The notes under the pieces were generated by a model that worked only from the letters and a program-made list of their open reading frames with translations, was not told the origin of the DNA and did not search any database. From COE1 sp965114465 (GTDB lineage Bacteria > Bacillota > Clostridia > Lachnospirales > Lachnospiraceae): 14,035 nt of DNA. Positions within the stretch are counted from its first letter, which is position 1. Every line of letters begins with the position of its first letter. The stretch covers positions 1 through 14,035 of the forward strand of contig CBCOYO010000092.1 in NCBI GenBank assembly GCA_965114465.1, in the 5' to 3' direction. Position numbers and translations under genes: made by a program. Below, piece by piece: positions 6,195 to 13,017 of the stretch.

Positions 6195-6228
6195 ATTTAC
6201 TATAATATAAAACGATTAGTTTCTAAGA

Positions 6229-7155
6229 ATGAAAAAGATGATGCTAAAAACACAATGTACGTTATGTCCCAGAAATTGTAAAGCAGATAGAAAAAACGGA
6301 CAAAAAGGATACTGCGGTGCGGCAGATAAAATTCAGGTGGCAAGGGCTTCTCTGCATATGTGGGAAGAACCATGCATTAGCGGTGACAAAGGTTCTGGAA
6401 CGATATTTTTTTCCGGCTGTCCTCTTAAATGTATATTTTGTCAGAATCGGGATATTGCACTGGGAAATAAAGGGATTTATCTGTCGGAGTCAGAGCTTGC
6501 GGCGGTTTTTCTGCGCTTACAGGAGCAAGGTGCACATAATATCAATTTAGTAACGCCTACACATTTTGTACCGCAGATAGTTTGTGCATTAAAACTTGCG
6601 AAGGAAAAAGGCTTAAAGATTCCTATTGTATACAATACAGGAAGTTATGAGAAAACGGAAACAATACAGCAGTTGGAGGGGCTGGTGGATATTTATTTGC
6701 CAGATTTAAAATATAGAAGCAGTAAATTGTCCTCTCAATATTCCAATGCGCCAGACTATTTTGTAATAGCGGATCGGGCAATTGCAGAAATGGTGCGTCA
6801 AATAGGAAAACCAGTTTTTGCAGGTAATATGATGCGTCGTGGTGTTATTGTCAGGCATATGGTAATTCCAGGGCACACAAACGAAGCAAAAGAAATTATT
6901 TCCCATTTGTATTATAAATATGGGAATGATATCTATATCAGTATTCTCAACCAATATACACCACACGGAGATTTAACAAACTATCCTGAAATCGCAAGAA
7001 CTGTTACAAGGCGGGAGTATCAGAAAGTGGTAGATTATGCGATTGCAATAGGGGTTGAAAATGCCTTTATTCAAGAGGGAAACACCGCAAAAGAAAGTTT
7101 TATTCCAGATTTTGATGAATTAGGGTTGTTAGAAATTCCTTTAAGAACCCTTTAA
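6229..7155 (+). CDS. Radical SAM protein, PflA-like (COG1313-type)
   Basis: This 308-residue protein has the radical SAM [4Fe-4S] motif C64-x3-C68-x2-C71 (GCPLKCIFCQN), preceded by a Cys-rich N-terminus (C10, C13, C17, C29 in TQCTLCPRNC...GYCG) that could hold another metal site. Further features are NLVTPTHFVPQI, YNTGSYE, VDIYLPDLKY and VRHMVIPGH, typical of proteins annotated as putative pyruvate formate-lyase activating enzyme. Radical SAM enzymes cleave S-adenosylmethionine to make a 5'-deoxyadenosyl radical; the target here is unknown, and no glycyl radical enzyme gene is nearby. The start is uncertain: ATGs at 6229, 6238 and 6241 are in frame and none has a good SD. The HAD gene starts 14 bases after the stop, so the two probably share a transcript. 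Confidence 0.88.
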   Translation: MKKMMLKTQCTLCPRNCKADRKNGQKGYCGAADKIQVARASLHMWEEPCISGDKGSGTIFFSGCPLKCIFCQNRDIALGNKGIYLSESELAAVFLRLQEQGAHNINLVTPTHFVPQIVCALKLAKEKGLKIPIVYNTGSYEKTETIQQLEGLVDIYLPDLKYRSSKLSSQYSNAPDYFVIADRAIAEMVRQIGKPVFAGNMMRRGVIVRHMVIPGHTNEAKEIISHLYYKYGNDIYISILNQYTPHGDLTNYPEIARTVTRREYQKVVDYAIAIGVENAFIQEGNTAKESFIPDFDELGLLEIPLRTL

Positions 7156-7169
7156 AATGGAGGTTTTTA

Positions 7170-7901
7170 ATGTATAAAAATTATATATTTGATTTATATG
7201 GTACACTGATAGATATTCACACAGATGAATACAGCAAGAATTTTTTCAAGAAATATGCAAAGTGGCTTCGCAGGCAGGGTTATACGTTTCAGTGGAAAGA
7301 CTTTTGCAGCAAATATAGTAAAACAGAGCGAACTTATAGAGAACAGGCAAAGCTTGCTGGGAAATATAGTAAGCCCGAAATTCGTATTGAAAATGTATTT
7401 CGTGATGTTTTGGCAGGAAAAGGATATTATCCTTCTCAAGAAAAAATTGTGGATTTATGCGAAAATTTCCGAAAAATTTCGCTGATATCTATGCGTTTGT
7501 TTCCAGATACACTCGCTTGATTGGAAGGCCTGAAAAAAGCTGGAAAAAATATCTATCTACTGTCCAATGCACAGCGAAGCTTTACATGGCAGGAGCTGGA
7601 AAAGACAGGGTTAGTGCCGTATTTTGATGGGATTTTAATTTCCTCTGACGAGGACTGCATGAAACCCGATCCCAGTTTTTATCAGATTTGTATGGAACGC
7701 TATCAATTGGACAAGCAGGAGTGCCTTATGATTGGAAATGAACTGCAATCGGATATTGCAGGAGCTGCGGCGGCAGGAATCGATTCTTTCTATATTAACC
7801 GTTATCCTGTTTTTCATAAACCAGCCAATCCCTCCTACCGCTATATAGCGCCAAATGGTTCATTAATGGAGGTCTTAAAGCAGACAGGAGTGAAGGAGTG
7901 A
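7170..7901 (+). pseudogene. HAD-superfamily hydrolase interrupted by an in-frame TGA
   Basis: Two ORFs lie in the same frame, separated only by TGA at 7518-7520. Together they make one normal-length HAD hydrolase (243 codons). Motif I is FDLYGTLID (nucleophile D8; the second Asp of the phosphatase DxDxT is Tyr, a form also seen in dehalogenase-like members). Motif II is LLSNAQ, motif III the Lys in CMKPDP, motif IV MIGNELQSD. The stop follows LFPDTLA and precedes LEGLKKAGKN, in the normal joint between cap and core. A 116-residue product would lack motifs II-IV and be inactive. A single change from a sense codon (TTA, TGG, CGA, GGA or TCA) explains it, either a recent mutation or a sequence error. 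The SD tggagg precedes ATG 7170. The 3' end runs into a tandem repeat. Confidence 0.85.
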
Positions 7902-7942
7902 ACACAAGAGTGAACACAAAAGTGAACACAGAAGTGAAATAG
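7897..7942 (+). repeat. 12-bp tandem repeat carrying the HAD stop codon
   Basis: The unit agtgaacacaag is repeated three times with small changes (7897-7908, 7909-7920, 7921-7932), followed by a partial agtgaaatag (7933-7942). The period is a multiple of three, so the TGA that ends the HAD frame (7899-7901) is reiterated in the same frame at 7911, 7923 and 7935. The tract lies between the HAD gene and the SD of the next gene. Confidence 0.85.
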
Positions 7943-7984
7943 TAATGAACCATACTGACGATTCACGATATAAGGAGATTTGCA

Positions 7985-8248
7985 ATGTTAACCAGATCCG
8001 ACTTCCTTTCTCTCAATTTCGTAAAAAAAGAAGATTTCACAGGCAGCCACCAAGGAATGCGCTTTTTGCTCCGCTGTGAAACGGTTGAGGACGAAAAAAA
8101 ACTAAAAGTTTTTTTATGGGGCGAACCCTATGGTTTTGATGCCACGCCAGAGGAGCAAAAAATATCCTCTTTATTTTCCTTTGATGAAGAAGGGCTGCAT
8201 CAAGCGATTGATTGGATGAATGTTCATTATGAGGAAGTACGAAGTTAG
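7985..8248 (+). CDS. Hypothetical protein, 87 residues
   Basis: I do not recognise the family. The ATG at 7985 is preceded by a good SD (aaggag at 7973-7978), which supports translation. The product is small, acidic and soluble-looking, with no signal or membrane segment. Landmarks are an N-terminal LTRSDFLSLNFVKKEDFTGSH, a central MRFLLRCE...KLKVFLWGEPYGFD segment that looks like beta strands, and a helical C-terminus (EEGLHQAIDWMNVHYEEV). It lies 83 bases after the HAD stop, in the same direction, so it is plausibly the last gene of the radical SAM-HAD transcript. It ends at TAG and is followed by a bidirectional terminator shared with rpsT. Confidence 0.72.
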   Translation: MLTRSDFLSLNFVKKEDFTGSHQGMRFLLRCETVEDEKKLKVFLWGEPYGFDATPEEQKISSLFSFDEEGLHQAIDWMNVHYEEVRS

Positions 8249-8295
8249 TGTTTATTTAGAATTAAGTATTCCTTTTGGATATCCATGTGCACAAA

Positions 8296-8335
8296 AAAGA
8301 CAACCTACATGACGGAATAGGTTGTCTTTCTTTTT
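8296..8335. terminator. Bidirectional terminator between the 87-residue gene and rpsT
   Basis: A perfect 12-bp stem (aaagacaaccta at 8296-8307 with taggttgtcttt at 8318-8329) closes a 10-base loop. On the plus strand it is followed by ctttttat. On the minus strand it ends in a run of T (the plus-strand aaaaaa at 8293-8298). It separates two convergent genes. Confidence 0.9.
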
Positions 8336-8365
8336 ATACATAAGCTTCTAGCCATCAGCAAGCTC

Positions 8366-8629
8366 TTAAGCCATCTGGTTTACAGCTTTGGATAAACGAG
8401 AAACTTTTCTGGAAGCAAAATTCTTATGATAAACGCCTTTGGTTGCAGCCTTATCAATAACGCTGGTAGCGTTTAATAAAGCAGCAGAAGCAGCTTCCTT
8501 GTCCTTTGCATCAATCGCTGTGTAAACTTTCTTAATAGCAGTCTTAACACTAGAACGGATAGCCTTATTTCTGTCTGCTCTTGTTCTATTAACTATAATT
8601 CTTTTCTTCGCAGATTTGATGTTTGCCAT
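8366..8629 (-). CDS. rpsT: 30S ribosomal protein S20
   Basis: S20 binds 16S rRNA in the body of the small subunit early in assembly. The 87 residues are normal length and start with the family-typical MANIKSAKKRIIVN. The protein is rich in Lys, Arg and Ala and helical, with AARNKAI-like RADRNKAIRSSVKTAIKKV, and KGVYHKNFASRKVSRLSKAVN near the end. The SD aggaggtg lies 7 bases before the start (plus-strand 8637-8644). It has its own promoter at 8754-8782 and a leader of about 118 bases with a hairpin at the 5' end. The divergent arrangement with gpr-spoIIP is, as known to me, also found in Bacillus and other spore formers. Confidence 0.97.
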   Translation of the reverse strand: MANIKSAKKRIIVNRTRADRNKAIRSSVKTAIKKVYTAIDAKDKEAASAALLNATSVIDKAATKGVYHKNFASRKVSRLSKAVNQMA

Positions 8630-8702
8630 ACTTTAACACCTCCTATTTTCTCGGATTTTACAGATTAAATTCTTAAATATAAAATATCTATTGGATATTG
8701 AG

Positions 8703-8745
8703 ATGTTTTCATTGAGGCCGGACACGGACGATCTAATGGAAACAT
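8703..8745 (-). promoter_or_regulatory. Hairpin at the 5' end of the rpsT leader
   Basis: An 11-bp stem (plus-strand atgttttcatt at 8703-8713 with aatggaaacat at 8735-8745, one G-T pair) encloses a 21-base GC-rich loop with a short inner pairing. The promoter position predicts an RNA starting within a few bases of the stem. It could stabilise the mRNA or take part in feedback control. Autoregulation of S20 is known in E. coli, but this structure is not a known S20 site. Confidence 0.5.
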
Positions 8746-8753
8746 ACTTAAAT

Positions 8754-8782
8754 ATTGTAATTTATGGAACTCAATCTGTCAA
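8754..8782 (-). promoter_or_regulatory. rpsT promoter
   Basis: On the minus strand, TTGACA (plus-strand 8777-8782), exactly 17 bases, then TACAAT (plus-strand 8754-8759). It is a near-perfect sigma-A promoter pointing at rpsT. Confidence 0.85.
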
Positions 8783-8824
8783 TACATATTCTATATATTT
8801 TTGGAAAAATTAAAAGAAAAGTAA

Positions 8825-8908
8825 AAGTTACTGTTTAAAAATTATTGTTTAGAAGTTCCTGTTTAAAAGTTCCTGTTTTTTTCGGTGTTGGTACGAAGAA
8901 AACAGGAA
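8825..8908. repeat. Degenerate tandem repeat ending in a 15-bp hairpin, upstream of gpr
   Basis: Four degenerate copies of a 12-16-base unit like agttcctgtttaaa run from 8825 to 8882. The last copy forms the left arm of a strong hairpin: ttcctgtttttttcg (8870-8884) with cgaagaaaacaggaa (8894-8908), 15 pairs including one G-T, and a 9-base loop. There is no T-tract after it on either strand. It lies in the 338-base rpsT-gpr spacer. I found no convincing sigma-F or sigma-G promoter for gpr there. Confidence 0.65.
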
Positions 8909-8967
8909 AACAGTAATAAGTAAAATAATGTAAGGAATAGTTATTAAATATTGGAAAGGGTGAAGGT

Positions 8968-9882
8968 ATGCAGCAGTTTCAAATTAGGACAGACTTGGCA
9001 TTAGAGGCGACAGAGAGTGTCAAAAAGAAAGAAGCCGGACAGTTGCGGGGGGTATCCATAGAAGAGTATGACGTAATGGAAGATGTTCATATATCAAAAG
9101 TAGTGATTATGAGTAAAAATGCCGCAAAAAGTATGGGAAAACCCACGGGTACGTATATTACGCTTGAAGCGCCAGACCTTCAGGAAAGCGATGAAGATTA
9201 TCATAGGGAAATATCGGAGGAACTTGCAAAACAGCTTCGAAGCGTCCTTCCAGATATTGGTAATGAGAAGTCGATATTAGTGGTAGGACTTGGCAACCGT
9301 GATGTGACAGCGGATGCGTTAGGGCCAAGCACCGTTGACAATTTATTTATTACACGCCATATTATTCGAGAATATGGGAAACAAGCATATCATGCCTCTA
9401 AAATGCACCAAATAAGTGCGCTTGTGCCAGGTGTTATGGCAAAAACAGGTATGGAAACCGCAGAAATTATAAAGGGTGTCATAAAGGTAACAGAACCTGA
9501 CATAGTTATAGTAATAGATGCGCTTGCCGCAAGAAGCGTAAAGCGATTAAATCGTACAGTACAGATAACAGATACTGGTATTCATCCTGGTTCAGGTGTT
9601 GGCAACCATAGGAACGCACTTACCAAAGAAAGTCTTGGCATTCCCGTTATTGCTATTGGAATCCCTATGGTTGTTGATGCTGGAACAATTGTTTGTGATG
9701 CGCTTGAAAAACTTTCACAGGAATACGACGAAGGGAAAGCATCGCTGGATTATTTTAGGAATAATGCCGATACACAGCTTCATAATATGTATGTGACAGC
9801 AAAGAATATTGACGAAACAACAAAGAGATTAAGCTTTACCTTATCGGAAGCGATTAATATTGCGCTGGATATGGAAGCATAA
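8968..9882 (+). CDS. gpr: Germination protease (spore endopeptidase GPR)
   Basis: GPR is made as a zymogen in the forespore and, after activation, cleaves small acid-soluble spore proteins at germination to release amino acids. The 304 residues are somewhat shorter than the roughly 370 of the Bacillus enzyme. RTDLALE (residues 7-13) resembles the propeptide processing site. Family blocks are LVVGLGNRDVTADALGP (104-120, with D116), VPGVMAKTGMET (153-164), DALAARS (D184) and TDTGIHPGSGVGN (201-213). D116 and D184 plausibly match the two essential Asp residues of this A25 peptidase. The SD ggaaaggg precedes ATG 8968. The next gene is spoIIP, as in Bacillus, where the two genes are also adjacent. 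The 85-base spacer before 8968 after the hairpin shows no clear promoter. Confidence 0.96.
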   Translation: MQQFQIRTDLALEATESVKKKEAGQLRGVSIEEYDVMEDVHISKVVIMSKNAAKSMGKPTGTYITLEAPDLQESDEDYHREISEELAKQLRSVLPDIGNEKSILVVGLGNRDVTADALGPSTVDNLFITRHIIREYGKQAYHASKMHQISALVPGVMAKTGMETAEIIKGVIKVTEPDIVIVIDALAARSVKRLNRTVQITDTGIHPGSGVGNHRNALTKESLGIPVIAIGIPMVVDAGTIVCDALEKLSQEYDEGKASLDYFRNNADTQLHNMYVTAKNIDETTKRLSFTLSEAINIALDMEA

Positions 9883-9902
9883 CAAATTAAGAACTGTTAC
9901 GG

Positions 9903-9922
9903 CTGCGTCGGCGGGACGGCAG
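9903..9922 (+). other. GC-rich hairpin just before the spoIIP ribosome binding site
   Basis: The stem is ctgc-gtc (9903-9909) with gac-g-gcag (9915-9922), a bulged G and the loop ggcgg. The GC content of this 25-base patch stands out from its AT-rich surroundings. It ends 4 bases before the SD, where it could affect spoIIP translation. Any role is inferred. Confidence 0.4.
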
Positions 9923-9939
9923 TGCTAGGGGGAATCGGA

Positions 9940-11430
9940 TTGAATTTAAAATCGGGAATCAAGAAAAAGCTGGCAGCAGTGGTTATTGTTATATTCTTTT
10001 TTCTACAGCTTGCTTTTTTGGCAGCAGAGGATATTCAAAATGATAATATATCCATTAAAGAGGGATTGATTCAAAAAATTTATATGCAGTGTATCAAGTT
10101 GTACAATCCCTTTTTAATGTATGTAGACAGTGATTGGGAACAGCGCAATATTCAAGAAAAAGTATGGTACTGCCTACAAAAAAATATTCCCGTAGAACAG
10201 TATACAAGAGCAAATTACAGTGAGGAGGCTGTGAGCGCTTATATGCAGGGAAACAATATACAGCAAGAATCTGGTGAAAAAGAAGAACCAAACAACTTCC
10301 CACAGTCTGATCAAACAGCTTTTCATGAAACAACAGCCGATGAAACAGTGATCGGTGAAACGGTGGTTCGTGAAACAAGTTCTGATGCAGATAATGCAAA
10401 TACAGAGTATCATGATGAAATACCCCTTAGCCCCAATTCTACCGATGCAGCAGAATCCGGCGAAAACGATATCAATGAAAATAATGCATATCAAACAGTA
10501 GAAGAAGAAATGGCAGGCGAAGCAGGCACACAAACTCTTACAGATGAAGAACGTGCACTGCAGGAGGCAGTAATTGCAGAAAATCAAATAGCAGCCAATA
10601 CTGGTGTAGGAATGATAAAAACATTTGTTCCGCCGAATGCGCCAGTAGCTACATATTCCGAGCAGCAGCTTCAAGAAAGTGGTTTTATCAAAGAAACATT
10701 TTATTCGGAAGACCCGACTACACAAATTCAGGAGGCGCAGGTACAATATCAGACGTTAATGGGCTTTGACGCTGTGCTAAAACAGGATAACAGTGCGCCG
10801 CAAATACTGGTTTACCATACCCATTCACAAGAACGTTATCTTGCATCAGAAACTTTGGGAGCAGATGGTACAGCGCAAGGAACAACAGTTGTAGATGTCG
10901 GTGAATATCTATGTAGTCTTTTACGGGATCAATATGGCTACAATGTAATCCACCATTTAGGACAATACGATGTGGAAACAAGAGATGACGCCTATGCAAA
11001 TGCCAAAGTTGGGCTTGAGCAAGTTCTTGCGGAAAATCCTACGATAGAAGTGATGATAGATCTTCACCGTGACGAAACCAATCCCAATACAAAACTTGTC
11101 ACCACAGTGCAAGATATTCCAATGGCAAAATTTATGTTTTTTAATGGATTAAGCTATACAAGACAGATTGGTACATTAAACAGCCTGCCAAATCCCTATG
11201 TGCAGGATAATCTTTCTTTTGCGTTTCAGATGCAGCTAGCCGCAGAGGAATATTATCCGGGGCTGACCAGACGTATTTATTTAAAAGGCTACCGATACAA
11301 TCTGCATTACCGTCCCAAAAGTCTTTTAATTGAATTAGGCTCTCAGACGAATACTGTTGATGAAGCGCTGAACGCTTGTCAGCCGCTGGCTCATATTATT
11401 TCTATGGTTTTAAATGGAGAAAATAAATAA
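9940..11430 (+). CDS. spoIIP: Stage II sporulation protein P
   Basis: SpoIIP is a membrane-anchored peptidoglycan amidase/endopeptidase that acts with SpoIID and SpoIIM to thin septal cell wall and drive engulfment. The TTG at 9940 is preferred because aggggga (9927-9933) lies 6 bases before it; an in-frame GTG at 9922 overlaps a hairpin and lacks an SD. This gives 496 residues. A single transmembrane anchor follows a Lys-rich start (about residues 9-28). An acidic low-complexity linker (about 100-215) includes four pentapeptide repeats. The catalytic domain is C-terminal: ILVYHTHSQERY (H293, H295), VDVGEYL, MIDLHRDE (H376), then MAKFMFF and YRPKSLLIELGSQTNT. The linker is longer and more acidic than I would expect, but the domain is complete. 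It follows gpr by 57 bases. Confidence 0.95.
   Translation: MNLKSGIKKKLAAVVIVIFFFLQLAFLAAEDIQNDNISIKEGLIQKIYMQCIKLYNPFLMYVDSDWEQRNIQEKVWYCLQKNIPVEQYTRANYSEEAVSAYMQGNNIQQESGEKEEPNNFPQSDQTAFHETTADETVIGETVVRETSSDADNANTEYHDEIPLSPNSTDAAESGENDINENNAYQTVEEEMAGEAGTQTLTDEERALQEAVIAENQIAANTGVGMIKTFVPPNAPVATYSEQQLQESGFIKETFYSEDPTTQIQEAQVQYQTLMGFDAVLKQDNSAPQILVYHTHSQERYLASETLGADGTAQGTTVVDVGEYLCSLLRDQYGYNVIHHLGQYDVETRDDAYANAKVGLEQVLAENPTIEVMIDLHRDETNPNTKLVTTVQDIPMAKFMFFNGLSYTRQIGTLNSLPNPYVQDNLSFAFQMQLAAEEYYPGLTRRIYLKGYRYNLHYRPKSLLIELGSQTNTVDEALNACQPLAHIISMVLNGENK
10324..10383 (+). repeat. 15-bp tandem repeat coding pentapeptides in the SpoIIP linker
   Basis: Four successive 15-base units encode HETTA, DETVI, GETVV and RETSS (protein residues 129-148 from the TTG start). 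The ET pair is fixed while the other positions vary. The repeats lie in the flexible acidic stretch between membrane anchor and enzymatic domain. Confidence 0.75.
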
Positions 11431-11466
11431 TTGGTTGCAAATTGTCTATTAATTTTGTATGATACA

Positions 11467-11475
11467 TGGTATACT
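11467..11475 (+). promoter_or_regulatory. Extended -10 promoter for trxA
   Basis: TGG-TATACT gives an extended -10 element. No good -35 lies at 16-18 bases; the nearest TTGTCT (11442-11447) is 22 bases away. The extended -10 could compensate. It lies 61 bases before the trxA start and after the spoIIP stop, so trxA probably has its own start of transcription. Confidence 0.5.
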
Positions 11476-11535
11476 ATCAATAGATGCAATTTTTTAAAGC
11501 AGTAAAATAAATTATTACGAAAGGCAGGTAATAAA

Positions 11536-11847
11536 ATGGCAGCAATTCATTTAACAGAAGCAAACTTTGAGCAGGAGGTATTGCATTCAGAAATTCCAGT
11601 ATTAGTGGACTTTTGGGCTCCATGGTGTGGGCCATGCAAAATGCTTTCACCAATTATTGATGAAATCGCAGGCGAAGTGACTGACGTCAAAATTTGTAAG
11701 GTGAATACGGATGAAGTGGACAGCATTGCATTCAAATATAGGGTAATGTCGATTCCTACACTGATTTTATTTAAAAACGGAACGCCAGTGGCAACTTCTG
11801 TTGGGGCAAAGCCAAAAGCAGAAGTGCTTCAATTTATCAGGTCGTAA
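11536..11847 (+). CDS. trxA: Thioredoxin
   Basis: This small cytosolic dithiol-disulfide oxidoreductase of 103 residues (family about 105-110) has the active site WAPWCGPCK (CGPC at 31-34). It also has the buried Asp in VLVDFWA, KVNTDE, and the cis-Pro motif SIPTLILFKNG. Electrons would come from thioredoxin reductase, not encoded here. The start ATG has the purine-rich gaaaggcagg upstream. The following membrane-protein gene starts one base after the TAA stop, so the two are almost certainly cotranscribed and may be translationally coupled. Confidence 0.97.
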   Translation: MAAIHLTEANFEQEVLHSEIPVLVDFWAPWCGPCKMLSPIIDEIAGEVTDVKICKVNTDEVDSIAFKYRVMSIPTLILFKNGTPVATSVGAKPKAEVLQFIRS

Positions 11848-11848
11848 A

Positions 11849-12814
11849 ATGGTATGGAAAAGTAATTTTACGAAAGCACTTAAAATTTCTTTTGCAGTTA
11901 TCCTTGCTATTATAACAGCGAATCTTTTGGAACTGCAATATGCTGTTACAGCAGGAATTATTACGATATTAAGTATACAAAACACGAAAAGGGAAACACT
12001 CAAAACAGCAAGGAACAGAGGCCTTGCTTTTGTGTGTGCCCTTTTTTTATCTGCTATCTGTTATAAAATTTTAGGTTTTACAGTTCCTGCGTTTATTACA
12101 TATTTGTTTTTATTTACAATGGTCTGTCTAACCGCAAAATGGAACGAAGCAATTGCGATGGACTCTGTTTTGATATCACATTTTTTGTCCGAAGAACAGT
12201 TTGACAGTGTGCTGCTGTGTAATGAAGTGATGCTGTTTGTGGTAGGTACTTCCTTTGGAATCTTAATCAATCTAATTTTACGTAAAAAAGAACAGGAGTT
12301 TGAACGGCTGGCGGCAGAAGTAGACGAGGAAATCAAAGGAATTATCCATAGAATGTCGGTTTATTTATGCGTAGAAGATAAAACGGAATATAAATCGGAC
12401 TGTTTTATTCGATTAGTTGAAAAAATAGATAAGGCAAAAGTATGTGCGTTACAAAACTGGAATAATACATTATGGAAAACAACCGCTTACGAAATGGATT
12501 ACATTAAAATGCGTGAAAATCAAAGCCGCGTATTGGCAAATATATATCAAAGTATAATTATGATAAAAATTTTACCGAAACAGACTGCGCAGGTAGCCGA
12601 TTTTCTGCAACATATTGAACAGCAGTATCATAGAAATAATAATGTGACCAAACTGCTGGATAAACTAGAAGAAATGTTGACATATATGAAAGAAGAACCG
12701 CTTCCGCAGGACAGAGCGGAATTTGAAGCAAGGGCGGTACTTTTTTATATGCTCAAGCAGTTAGAAGAATTTTTATATTTAAAAAACCAATTTATTTTAA
12801 AATATAATGCATAA
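11849..12814 (+). CDS. ArAE/FUSC-type membrane protein (putative aromatic acid exporter)
   Basis: This 321-residue protein has about four or five hydrophobic segments in its first 145 residues (about 11-28, 31-44, 58-76, 78-96 and 122-144) and a soluble, helical, charged C-terminal half. The N-terminal sequence ALKISFAVILAIITANLLEL, then YAVTAGIITILSIQNTKRETLKTA, is typical of the aromatic acid exporter family found in Firmicutes. The substrate is unknown. The start at 11849 is chosen because it gives the family-typical N-terminus and begins one base after the trxA stop. A weak SD (cagg) lies inside the end of trxA. An upstream in-frame TTG at 11801 would overlap trxA by 47 bases and is less likely. 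The end is TAA, with no clear terminator before repeat R3 copy B. Confidence 0.85.
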   Translation: MVWKSNFTKALKISFAVILAIITANLLELQYAVTAGIITILSIQNTKRETLKTARNRGLAFVCALFLSAICYKILGFTVPAFITYLFLFTMVCLTAKWNEAIAMDSVLISHFLSEEQFDSVLLCNEVMLFVVGTSFGILINLILRKKEQEFERLAAEVDEEIKGIIHRMSVYLCVEDKTEYKSDCFIRLVEKIDKAKVCALQNWNNTLWKTTAYEMDYIKMRENQSRVLANIYQSIIMIKILPKQTAQVADFLQHIEQQYHRNNNVTKLLDKLEEMLTYMKEEPLPQDRAEFEARAVLFYMLKQLEEFLYLKNQFILKYNA

Positions 12815-12844
12815 TTATTACGCATACCTTCTTTTAGCTGTAAG

Positions 12845-12943
12845 TATACTAACGACCGTTAAGATTTTCCAATTTCTGCACAGCCCATATTGCATAAGTG
12901 GGCAATTTGTGCAGAAAGGAAAATCTAATCGTTCGTGAGTATA
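12845..12943. mobile_element. MITE-like element R3, copy B (inverted relative to copy A)
   Basis: This 99-bp element is the reverse complement of the one at 5596-5699 with a few differences, 7.2 kb apart. Its outermost 24 bases at each end are inverted repeats matching at 20 positions (TATACTAACGACCGTTAAGA on the left). Pairing continues inward through ctgcaca/tgtgcag and gccca/tgggc, so the element folds as one long hairpin. No ORF is present. It occupies the first half of the 313-base spacer between the ArAE gene and the CarD gene. The remaining AT-rich stretch holds the CarD promoter. Confidence 0.72.
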
Positions 12944-13017
12944 ACTGCAAAAAATAAGAAAAAATTTTTTAGATGTTACGAAATATATTATGAATTTTGA
13001 TTTTTATTCAATATTTT

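Noticed and set aside
5380..6200. CRISPR array or phage attachment region in the repeat island
   Set aside because: The repeats belong to different families, each present once in the island, with no regular spacers, cas genes, integrase or tRNA.
7518..7545. Internal TGA of the HAD gene as selenocysteine
   Set aside because: The position lies in a joint between cap and core with no redox role in HAD enzymes, and I see no convincing SECIS-like stem-loop directly downstream. A nonsense mutation or sequence error is simpler.
9903..9922. Fourth R1 copy upstream of spoIIP
   Set aside because: It is GC-rich and hairpin-forming, but lacks the gccgct core, the 5'-side bulge and any clear alignment with R1.
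10174..10746. 190-codon minus-strand ORF under spoIIP
   Set aside because: Its Cys/Phe-rich product is what the reverse strand of the Gaa/aca-rich acidic linker would give. spoIIP is the real gene.
11801..11848. Longer N-terminus for the ArAE protein from TTG 11801
   Set aside because: It would overlap trxA by 47 bases and add a non-family N-terminal tail; ATG 11849 gives the typical start.
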